Source: Cryptomeria japonica
Lineage: Eukaryota > Streptophyta > Pinopsida > Cupressales > Cupressaceae
Length of the DNA stretch: 64,000 nucleotides
Assembly (NCBI RefSeq): GCF_030272615.1
Contig: NC_081412.1
Coordinates: forward strand, 98,331,796-98,395,795
Reading direction: 5' to 3'
Below the pieces are notes generated by a model. That model searched no databases. It was given only the letters and a program-made list of their open reading frames with translations, and was not told the DNA's origin. The position numbers were made by a program, and so were the translations under genes. Shown one piece after another: positions 55,339 through 64,000 of this stretch; position 1 is the stretch's first letter, and every line of letters starts with the position of its first letter.

Positions 55339-56795
55339 AGTACATGCCTTGCTACAACCCAATGTTCTACCTTAAAGGCTGTCACGAAGCAAGATAAGTA
55401 GCTCACAGCATAACTAAGATGAAGTTTAGTGGTTGTAAGGTAGATAAGGCTGCCAATTAGTTGCCTTAATGTTGATTCATTCACCACAAGTAAATTTGAT
55501 TTGGCTAATAGTTTCAGCCCTTTCTTCATAGGTGTAGATGAAATTTTACAATCATTCATACCGAACTCATCCAACAAACTCCTAGCATACTTCGACTAAG
55601 AGGCAAAGATACTACCACGATGCAAAACCTCAACACCCAAACAATAATGCAGAAGTCCCAAGTTTGTCATATCAAAGGACTAGCACAAATTCTGTTTGAT
55701 TTGCTCAATCAAATGTGTCGCACTACTAATAATGATCAAGTCATCAACATAGATGACCAGAAGAAGGATCTCACTACCAATGTTCTTGACATACAAGGAC
55801 TCCTTTGAAAGTCATGTCCAAACAAATAATAATCAATTTTTATGTACCATGCCCGAGGAGCATGTTTGAGGCCATAGAGTGCTTTCACTAGTCTACATAC
55901 TTGGTGTTCTTTACCAACAACCTTGAAACCCTAAGGCTGCATCATATAGACTTCTTCCTCCAATTCACCATTGAGTAAGGCACTCTTAACGTCCATTTGA
56001 TAGACCTTCCAAGCAAATTGTGTTGCAATGACTAGAACAAATAGAGTGGTGCTCATCTTGCCTATGGGAGCAAATGTCTCCTCATAGTAGATGCCCTCTT
56101 TTTGTGAGAACCCTTTAGCCACCAACTAAGCCTTGTACTTATCAAGAGTTCCATCAACCTTATACTTGACTTTATAGACCCATTTGCAGCCAATGGGTTT
56201 CTTCCTAGGTGGAAGATCAAATAGAACCCATGTGTTATTCTTGAGAAGACTATGATGTTCAGCTTCCATAGCCTTCTCCCATTCAGGCTTTCCTTGTGCT
56301 TCAAAATACACCTGAGTCTCATAAATACTCTAAAGAATTGCCATGAGAGAAAAATTCACTATGTTCTTTTTTCTCTTGCCTCTAGAAGATCTCCCCTCAA
56401 CAAGTTCATCATCACGAACAACACCAATGGTCTTTTCCCACCATTTAGGTCGACAAGGAGAAGCACTTGTATCTAATGTCGAAGGATCAACATGAGCAAG
56501 AGTGTCTGGAAGAAACTCATCGAGATGTTGATCTAGGTTTTCCTAAGGAAATTTTGGTCGAACAAGATCCTACCTAGGAGATTCAACATTCTTTGGTTCA
56601 GAATCATCAAAATCCCTCCCTTTAGGTGGAGCTAAGGAAAGTCAAACACCCAAACCCTTAAGCCTTTAAAGGTTGATCTTCAAGATTGAAAACAAGAGAA
56701 GAGAGCTAAAAAGGCTCTCCTTCTTTATCAAACACAACATCTCAACTGAATATGAGACGATCAGTGTCTACATCAATCAGCCGATAAGCCTTATG
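55339..56795 (-). pseudogene. Host Copia of the nest (minus): RT and RNase H part
   Basis: Minus-strand text: the linker AYRLIDVDTDRL at the break, RT (PEWEKAMEAEHHSLLKNNTW, GCKWVYKVKYKVDGTLDKYKA, SQKEGIYYEETFAPIGKM, WKVYQMDVKSALLNGELEEEVYM) and RNase H up to RQLIGSLIYLTTTKLHLSYAVSY (55266-55577 frame). The reading ends where E5 is inserted. Stops and shifts are present between blocks. Confidence 0.8.
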
Positions 56796-57513
56796 TGTTG
56801 TTTGTAATTAGGGTTGGGCCCTAAACCTCCAACGCATAAGGCTGGGCCCTAAACCTCCACGTCTCACCTCCACGCCACACTAAAACATACACGCCTCATG
56901 ATAGGACCTATCCTAACTTTGCATTAAGCAATTAGTAAATTAAATAATTAAAAGGGTTCTATTTTGCAAAAGCCGACATGCTAAAAGGGGTTCGCTCCTT
57001 ATATAAATAAGCATTCAACTCTCACCACAAACATCAATTGTAGCACTCACTTCATGCGAAATACACAAGTTTGGAGAATGCGAACTTCAGGAAGAAAGTC
57101 TTCAAGTTGAGGCGTGAATTACATCATTAGAAGGAGGCGAACTTAGTTAAGATTGTGCAAAGTTCTTGAGGATCTGTAAATCTGGGTTAAAAGAAGAAGC
57201 AAGCTATCAGCAACAAACACACACATGACAGTGAAGCAATCTGCCATTCTTTTTGTGACAGCAACATCTACTTCTACAAGTTCTTGAGATAAGTATTGTA
57301 ACAATTGCATTACCATAATCTATAATCAGATCCGAGGATCTCTTTGGCTGGGTTTTTCCTCCTAGGAGGTTTTCCCAGGGTAACTGTGCTTTGTCCTTCT
57401 TTTTTTATTTCCTTTACTATGCTTAAATCTGGAAAACAATAAATTAATTAACCTAGTTTAAACTAATTCTGATTTTCTGAGTTTTATTCAATCTGAAAGT
57501 ACTAAAAACAACA
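56796..57513 (+). repeat. 5' LTR of the complete Copia
   Basis: 718 bp, TGTTG...CAACA. A TATA-like cttatataaataagc at about 56998-57012 could be the promoter. Confidence 0.93.
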
Positions 57514-57525
57514 TGGTATCAGAGC
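57514..57525 (+). other. Primer-binding site (tRNA-Met type)
   Basis: TGGTATCAGAGC directly adjoins the LTR end. It is complementary to the 3' end of plant initiator tRNA-Met, as is usual in Copia. Confidence 0.88.
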
Positions 57526-57606
57526 TAATTGGTTAGATCAATCTTCAGATTTAAAATTCAGTACACCTTTATTTCCAGATTGCTGTAGCTTTTGCAGATC
57601 AGGTCA

Positions 57607-58779
57607 ATGGGGCTGAAAGTTGAAGATAGGCTTGATGGGAATCTAAATTTTACTGCATGGAAAGTTCGAATCAAGTAAACTCTTGAGGAAGAAGATCTTC
57701 TCCAATTCATTGAAGCGAAAGAGCTAACTGAACCTTCGGATGCAGCTGAGTTGAAACAATTCAAAAGGGATGCTATCAAGGCCAGGAAGATTCTCATTGA
57801 TTCAGTCAAAGACCACCTCGTCACCTCTATTGCCTCATTCACCACTGCAAGGGAAATGTTCAGCCATCTACAAGGTACATATGAAGTTAACAATCTTAGT
57901 AGGGCAATTACGTTAAGACAACAACTACTTAATATCAAAATGGCTAAAGAAGATTCTGTTATTTCCTATTTCATAAAAATTTCAAAACTAAAGAATCAGC
58001 TAGGTTTAATTGGCCATAACATGGAAGATAAAGACCTTGTCATGATTGCCCTTAATGGTCTACCTCACTCTTGGGAGTCATTTATCCAAACCATAAGTGG
58101 TCGGTCGGAGTTACCCACTCTTGATCGCCTTAAGAATGATTGCATCCAGGAAGAGTCTCGCCTCTTCACAAGGAGTCAATCCAAGAGCCCCCATGTAGAT
58201 GAACATCACATGCTTGCAGCTCAATGCAAGAAAAGGGGAAATTGGAAGCAACCTTATCCTAGAAGAAATAGGGATCCCAGATCCTTTAGTTCCCAACACC
58301 CTTGGAAGAAACCAAGAGATACCTCGCGTGTGCGATGTTTTAGATGTGACAAATTTGGTCATTATGCTAAGGAATGTCAGTTTAATCCTAACCAAAGTGA
58401 AGCAAACCTAAATGAAGTCTCAGAACAAAATGATGACTTCTTATTCATCTCCGCTCTATCTAGCAGTGTTCCCTTAGATAGCAATACATGGTTGATTGAC
58501 AGTGGTGCCTCCAGACACATCACAGGTCACTGCGATCATCTTTCAGGCCTAGTAGAAAAGGATACCAGCCTTCACGTAGTAATTGGTGATGACGCTCGTT
58601 ATTCGGTAAGAGTTTCTGGCTCTACTTCTCTAAAATTAGATTCTGGTATTTCCTTGCATCTTAGTGATATATTGTTTGTTCCTGGAATTAAAAGAAACCT
58701 AATTTCCATTTCTGCTCTAGAAGATAAAGGTTATCAAATTGCATTTTTTGAAGGAAAAGTTCTTGCTTGGTTGGTCTAA
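57607..58779 (+). pseudogene. Copia gag and protease, with one nonsense codon
   Basis: The ATG at 57607 (MGLKVEDRLDGNLNFTAWK) opens gag. A TAA at codon 24 (57676-57678) interrupts it, and the frame then continues open from 57679 to 58779. Visible features are the gag core (SVISYFIKISKLKNQLGLIG, LNGLPHSWESFIQTI), a zinc knuckle CFRCDKFGHYAKEC (58336-58377; spacing C-2-C-4-H-4-C intact) and the protease site WLIDSGAS (Asp at about 58498). The frame ends early because TTGG is repeated at 58767-58774, a 4 bp duplication that shifts the frame just before the pre-integrase part. Confidence 0.9.
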
Positions 58780-59815
58780 GAAAGATAGTTTTGAATCTGC
58801 TCGTATAATTGGTCATAGATATGATAGTCTTTATAAGCTCTCTACTAACCCTATTCAAGCCCTCATTAATGAGGCCCCAGAATCATGTGAGTTATGGCAT
58901 AGAAGACTTGGACATCTACATTATCAAGCCCTTCCATCCCTTGAAAGATTAGTCAAAGGTATGCCTAAACTCAGTCAAATTCATGATAACACTTGTAAAG
59001 GTTGTGCTATTGGTAAGAATGTTAAAAGTCCTTTTCATAAAAGTAAAAATAGAGCTAAAGACAAACTAGAACTTGTTCACTCTGATTTATGTGGTCCTAT
59101 GTCTATAGCATCTCCTAGTGGATTCCTTTATTATGTAATCTTCATAGATGATTTCTCTAGGAAAACTTGGATCTACTTCTTGAAATCTAAAGAATCTGAT
59201 GAAGTCTTAAGTAAATTTAAGGAGTTTAAAGCATTAACTAAAACCCTCTCTGGTAAAAGAATCAAATGTTTAAGATCTGACAATGGAGGTGAGTACACCT
59301 CCGGTAGCTTTCATGATTTTTGTGTTGAGTCAGGAATTAAGAGGGAGTTTTGTGTTCCATACAATCCTCAACAAAATGGTGTTGCTGAAAGAAAGAATAG
59401 GACCATTGTGGAGGCTGCAAAGGCTATGATTCACGATCAAGACTTGCAGACCTTCCTATGGGCTGAGGCTTCTAGAACAGCAGTATATATCCAGAACAAA
59501 TGTCCTCATCGTGCTCTAAAGAACATGACCCCGGAAGAAGCCTTCACGGGATTCAAACCAGACATTAGTCACCTCAGGATCTTTGGAAGTCCCGTCTATG
59601 TTCATGTGCCCAAGGAAAAGCGATCAAAGTTGGAACCCTCCGGAAAGAAAGGCATGCTAGTCGGATACAGTGAATCCTCCAAAGCATTCAGGATTTACAT
59701 CCCAGGTCAAAGGTATGTTGAGGTAAGTAGGGATGTTAAATTTGAAGAAGACATTGCGTTTAAGAATCGAAAGGTTCTTGTGTTATTGATGAATCTGATG
59801 ATAATCAAAATATGA
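58775..59815 (+). pseudogene. Copia integrase region
   Basis: The frame carries the pre-integrase zinc finger (LWHRRLGHLHYQ ... CKGCAIGK), then the catalytic core with Asp in HSDLCGPM (about 59080), Asp in RSDNGGEY (about 59279) and Glu in NGVAERKNRT (about 59388). The DDE triad is intact. The C-terminal part (HLRIFGSPVYVHVPKEKR, GKKGMLVGYSESSKAF) is also present. The frame leaves its proper phase near 59775 and ends at 59815. A TAG follows in the downstream phase at about 59839-59841, so integrase and RT are now separated. Confidence 0.9.
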
Positions 59816-59841
59816 ATGTCGATACTAACCCTGAAATTTAG

Positions 59842-61635
59842 AGTGAGCAAGTTGAACCTCCACCACAAGACGATCATGATGATCCTCCAGAACCCATGAA
59901 TCCCACTGATATTCCTAGTGACATTGTCGTTACCAAGAAGAGACCACTTTGGGTAAGAAACACCATTCAAGAAGCTGAAAGATTTGCTACTCCAAGTGGC
60001 ACCTTCCGTGAAACTAAGAGACCTCAGGTATTTTCCAACTATGTTTCTTTAATGTGTAATCTCATTGAAACTAAACCTTGCAATGTTGAAGAAGCCTTAA
60101 GCCATCATACCTGGAAGCTTGCTATGGATGAAGAATATCAGTCAATCATCAAGAATGATGTATGGGACCTTGTGCCCAGACCCAAAGGTAAGTCTGTTGT
60201 TTCCTCTAAATGGTTATTTAAAATTAAACATAATGCTGATGGTAGTATTGAAAAATATAAGGCTAGATTTGTAGCGCGTGGTTTTTCCCAAAAGGAAGGC
60301 ATAGACTATGAAGAAACATTCGCTCCTGTTGTTGGATATACTTCCATTAGAACAATAATTGCTATTGCTGCTTCTAAGGGTTGGAAACTACATCAGATGG
60401 ATGTTAAGACTGCCTTTCTCAATGGTGTCATTGAGGAAGAAGTCTATATTGAGCAACCTGAGGGATATGAGATTCAGGATAGATTAACCCATGTGTGCAG
60501 GTTAAAGAAAGCTCTATATGGTCTTAAACAAGCTCCTCGTGCTTGGTATGAAAAAATTGATAAATATTTGCTAAGTCTAGGCTTTTGTAAAAATGACGCT
60601 GACCCTAACATTTACTTTAAAGTAGCCAATGATGAAATGCTAATTCTAGTTCTTTATGTGGATGACTTATTTTTGACTGGTAAAGATGAACTCATTATTA
60701 GATGCAAGAAAGAATTAGCTTCAGAATTTGAAATGAAAGATTTAGGTCTAATGCATTATTTTCTAGGTCTAGAAGTATGGCAAAGATCTAACGAAATCTT
60801 TCTAAGTCAAGGGAAGTATACTATTGACATTTTGAAAAGATTTAGAATGATGGATTGTAAACCAATGTCTACTCCTATGGAATCTAACTTAAAGAAGTTA
60901 AATGTTTCTGTAGCTAACTCTAAATTTGCAGATCCATCCGAGTACCGACAGTTGATTGGATCACTGATGTATCTAGTTAACACTAGACCAGACATATGTT
61001 TTGCTGTGAATGCCCTCAGTCAGTTCATGAGTTTGCCCAAGCATGTTCACCTTGTTGCAACCAAGCATATTCTAAGATACTTGCGGGGCACAGTTGGCTT
61101 TGGGCTGAAGTATCCACGTAACACTCCAATAACCTTGGAAGGTTATTCTGATGCAGACTGGGCTGGAAGCGTCAAAGACAGGAAAAGCACCTCCGGTATT
61201 TGTTTCAGCTTGGGTTCTGCAGTGATCTCTTGGGCCTGCAGAAAACAATCCTCAGTGGCATTGAGTATTGCTGAAGCTGAGTATATTGCAGCAAGTGTAG
61301 CATCCAGAGAAGCAGTGTGGCTTCGTAAGCTTCTTGCTGGACTATTTGGTCAACCATGGGACCCTACAGTTATTCACTATGATAACCAGAGTTGTATTAA
61401 AATGTCTATCAATCCAGTGTTTCATGACAGGTCAAAACATGTGGAAACCCATTATCACTTCATTCGGGATATGGTGCAAAGGGGTGCCATTCAGCTGAAA
61501 TACGTCAACACTGATGAGCAGGTTGCAGATATCCTTACCAAGCCTCTATCCAAAGTGAAGTTTGTGTACTTCAGGGATAGACTCGGTATTGTAGAAAATG
61601 AAACTCCGATTGAGAGGGAGTCTCAAGTTCAGTGA
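59842..61635 (+). pseudogene. Copia reverse transcriptase and RNase H
   Basis: One long open frame (first ATG 59896) to TGA 61633-61635. RT blocks: VSSKWLFKIKHNADGSIEKY, ARGFSQKEGIDYEETFAPV, HQMDVKTAFLNG, LKQAPRAWYEKID and the catalytic YVDDLFLTG (about 60655). RNase H: GYSDADWAGSVKDRKSTSG (about 61141), LSIAEAEYIAAS and the C-terminal FHDRSKHVETHYHFIRD ... QVADILTKPL. All recognised catalytic residues are present. Expression depends on the upstream breaks. Confidence 0.93.
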
Positions 61636-61654
61636 TACTTTGTATTGTATAAAT

Positions 61655-62013
61655 CCACCCTCTGCGGGCAATGTAAGGTGGTATTGTAAACTTCTCAGGG
61701 AGAAGTATAATTATTAACCATCCTCTGCGGGCAATGTAAGATGGTATTGTAAATATTAACCACCCTCTGCGGGCAATGTAAGGTGGTACTGTAAACTTCC
61801 CAGGGAGAAGTCTAATTGTTGACCATCCTCTGCGGGCAATGTAAGATGGTAGAAAGGGATCCTCTCCACCCTCTGCGGGCAATGCAAGGTGGATCCAGTC
61901 TATGCTTGTGTGCAAACTGGAAGGTTATGTAGTTCCATTATATGCTTGTGTGCAAGATGGAAGACTACAATATTCTGATTATGTAATCCATCCTTTGCAT
62001 GTGTGCAAGATGG
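61655..62013 (+). repeat. Eight hairpins in the 3' untranslated region of the Copia
   Basis: Units at 61655-61681, 61718-61744, 61760-61786, 61823-61849, 61866-61892, 61895-61920, 61935-61960 and 61988-62013. The stems are CCACC/GGTGG (three), CCATC/GATGG (three), CCAGT/ACTGG (one) and CCATT/GATGG (one, with a G-T pair), so sequence changes keep the pairing. The loops are ctctgcgggcaatgtaa, or tatgcttgtgtgcaa in the later units, with inner TGC/GCA pairing. Between units 1 and 2, and between units 3 and 4, is a further small hairpin ACTTCTC-AGG-GAGAAGT or a close variant. The set lies between the pol stop and the purine tract. Confidence 0.88.
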
Positions 62014-62041
62014 AAGATTATGGTTATGTCCTCATCCCTAA

Positions 62042-62052
62042 TTAAGAGGGAG
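62042..62052 (+). other. Polypurine tract of the Copia
   Basis: TTAAGAGGGAG directly before the right LTR, the expected plus-strand primer. Confidence 0.75.
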
Positions 62053-62770
62053 TGTTGTTTGTAATTAGGGTTGGGCCCTAAACCTCCAATGCATAAGGGC
62101 TGGGCCCTAAACCTCCACGTCTCAACTCCACGCCACACTAAAACATACACGCCTCATGATAGGACCTATCCTAACTTTGCATTAAGCAATTAGTAAATTA
62201 AATAATTAAAAGGGTTCTATTTTGCAAAAGCCGACATGCTAAAAGGGGTTCGCTCCTTATATAAATAAGCATTCAACTCTCACCACAAACATCAATTGTA
62301 GCACTCACTTCATGCGAAATACACAAGTTTGGAGAATGTGAACTTCAGGAAGAAAGTCTTCAAGTTGAGGCGTGAATTACATCATTAGAAGGAGGCGAAC
62401 TTAGTTAAGATTGTGCAAAGTTCTTGAGGATCTGTAAATCTGGGTTAAAAGAAGAAGCAAGCTATCAGCAACAAACACACACATGACAGTGAAGCAATCT
62501 GCCATTCTTTCTGTGACAGCAACATCTACTTCTACAAGTTCTTGAGATAAGTGTTGTAACAATTGCATTACCATAATCTATAATCAGATCCGAGGATCTC
62601 TTTGGTTGGGTTTTTCCTCCTAGGAGGTTTTCCCAGGGTAACTGTGCTTTGTCCTTTTTTTTAATTTCCTTTACTATGCTTAAATCTGGAAAACAATAAA
62701 TTAATTAACCTAGTTTAAACTAATTCTGATTTTTTGAGTTTTATTCAATCTGAAAGTACTAAAAACAACA
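62053..62770 (+). repeat. 3' LTR of the complete Copia
   Basis: 718 bp. It differs from the 5' LTR at nine bases and two single-base indels. TTATG follows. Confidence 0.93.
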
Positions 62771-62775
62771 TTATG

Positions 62776-64000
62776 GTTGTCACTGTAACCCATGAATATC
62801 AATTTCTGGCTCATGGAATCCAGTTTTTATCTATTTGCATTTGAAATCCAAAAATAAGCAGTAGAGCCAAAAACTTTCAAGTGGTTGATTTTAGGTTTCC
62901 TCCCAAACCAAGGTTCTTCTGGGGTCATCTTAAAGGCCTATGTGGGAGACCAGTTCAGAAGGTACACTGCAACATAAATTGCTTCAGCCCAAAATTTCTT
63001 AGGAACATTCCTATGTTCTAGCACAAACCAGGCCATTTCGGCAATTGTGTGGTTTCTTTGCTCAACAACACCGTTCTACTCAAGAATGTAGGGTGTGGTA
63101 AGTTGGTACTTAATGTCGTGGTGTGCACAGAAGCTGAAGAAATCAATAGAACAAACCCCCCCCCCAATTATCTGACCTAAGAGTTTTGATGGGACACCCT
63201 GACTCTTTTTCAACTAAGGCTTTAAACTTCTGAAATGTAGGAACCACTTCTAACTTGTTTTTAAGAAAAAACACCCACATTTTTCTACTGAAGTCATTGA
63301 CAAATAACAAAAAATACCTAGCGCCAATGACTAATGCAGTCTTCACTAGTGCAATGTTCATCAGTCCACAAGCATCTACATGAACCAGCTGCAGGACCTT
63401 GGAGGCTCTCCAAGCGTCGCCATCTAAGAAAGGAGTCTGATGTTGCTTTCCTACCTGGCAAGCTCCGCAAACACCAAGACTATGTGACTGAATCTCAAGT
63501 AACCCAACAACCAAACTCTCCCAAGTTAACTAAGAGAGATAGTGAACATTCAAGTGCCCACACCACTGATGCCAAACTATCATAATGGAAGAACTCTTTG
63601 CTGCCATGACATGCTCCTGAGAATCACCAATGTCAACAAGTCTATAAAGACCATGATCCTCAAGGCCAATAGCAATTGTAGTGCGAGTCTCCTTGTCAAC
63701 AATGTTGCACTTGTGTTCACTAAATATGACATCTAGCTTCACACAATGGCACAAAATCAGACTGACTAAGAGAAGATTCAATACCATACCTGGAACATAG
63801 TATACATTGAAAAATAACAATTTTTTCTCTCCAGATTGAATCTGAACATTGCCCTTGCCGACAACAGTATACTCTTCTCCAAAAATCACATAATCATTGA
63901 AAGCCATATACTCTGAGAACCAATCCCATCGATTTGTGAAATGACGAGAAGCTCTAGAGTCAAAGTACTAAGCAGATGATCTCATATGGTCAACTGGTCT
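62776..64000 (-). pseudogene. Host Copia of the nest (minus): protease to integrase part
   Basis: Minus-strand text from the window edge: protease end (GKGNVQIQSGEKK, NVYYVPGMVLNLLLVS), HGLYRLVDIGDSQEHV, the pre-integrase box (WHQWCGHLNVHYLS ... CGACQVGKQH), integrase core (LVHVDACGLMN, LLFVNDFSRKMWVFF, KTLRSDNWGG), then the C-terminal part with stops. A run of nine C at about 63158-63166 marks one break. It reconnects with 56795 across the nested Copia. Its 5' end lies outside the window. Confidence 0.82.

Larger units (their letters stand above)
56796..62770 (+). mobile_element. Nearly complete Ty1/Copia element, 5975 bp, TSD TTATG
   Basis: Two 718 bp LTRs (56796-57513, 62053-62770) begin TGTTGTTTGT and end AAAACAACA. 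TTATG flanks both ends (56791-56795, 62771-62775). The primer-binding site TGGTATCAGAGC (57514-57525) fits initiator tRNA-Met, and a purine tract AAGAGGGAG precedes the right LTR. The domain order gag-protease-integrase-RT-RNase H defines Copia. I count nine substitutions and two indels between the LTRs (about 1.3%), so the insertion is fairly recent. Several breaks in the reading frame make it non-autonomous now. It is inserted in the integrase-RT linker of an older minus-strand Copia. Confidence 0.95.

Noticed and set aside
57558-57938. 126-codon minus-strand frame
   Set aside because: It is the shadow of the Copia gag on the opposite strand.
61571-61915. Minus-strand frame with repeated PYIARRGW motifs
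   Set aside because: It is the antisense of the non-coding hairpin repeats after the Copia pol stop, and the repeat reflects RNA structure, not protein.

Overview
The window looks like nuclear DNA from a large-genome seed plant, most likely a gymnosperm (conifer). No bacterial, organellar or viral gene layout is visible. The evidence is a typical plant housekeeping gene split by a very long intron, several old and nested Ty1/Copia elements, Ty3/Gypsy relics, and long AT-rich stretches between them. The species cannot be named from the sequence alone.

Host gene. Three minus-strand exons (46982-46733, 5523-5422, 5279-5049) encode the C-terminal tRNA-binding and EMAP II-like part of an AIMP1/Arc1p-type protein. 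The reading frame passes through both introns in phase 0. Intron 5524-46732 is 41,209 bp long, so about two thirds of the window is one intron. Upstream exons were not found and probably lie to the right of the window or were missed.

Contents of the intron, left to right: a broken Copia (6.8-16.3 kb) interrupted by giant LTR-like element E4, which is itself interrupted by E3; an inverted Copia LTR; E2 (16694-21362); a GGGGACG-rich hAT-like repeat; a minus-strand Copia with a 1.18 kb solo LTR inside it; a second minus-strand Copia carrying a 417 bp hAT-like MITE and a 570 bp solo LTR; CA microsatellites; E1 (32495-39451); a plus-strand Copia relic; a gag fragment; and a 1.7 kb non-autonomous LTR element with TA...TA termini.

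Right of exon 46733-46982 are a GT microsatellite, a further GGGGACG-type repeat, a truncated giant LTR-like element E5 (about 51.05-55.34 kb) and a minus-strand Copia split by a nearly complete Copia (56796-62770; two 718 bp LTRs, TSD TTATG).

The most unusual system is the E1-E5 family. E1-E4 are 3.6-7 kb units with TGTTG...CAACA-type ends and perfect 5 bp target-site duplications (ATACC, ACTAC, GGATG, GTTGG). All five share a roughly 700-900 bp TATA-containing block at one end, and E1-E4 share a CCCCATT/AATGGGG palindrome at the other. They behave like giant solo LTRs. Just upstream of the TATA box they carry an uncharacterised, probably spliced protein gene, long in E1 and E5 and decayed in E4. 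Upstream of that, each of E1-E4 has a different array of short motifs. In E1 and E2 these are imperfect hairpins repeated every 166 or about 175/203 bp, with arms that differ between the two elements in a pairing-preserving way.
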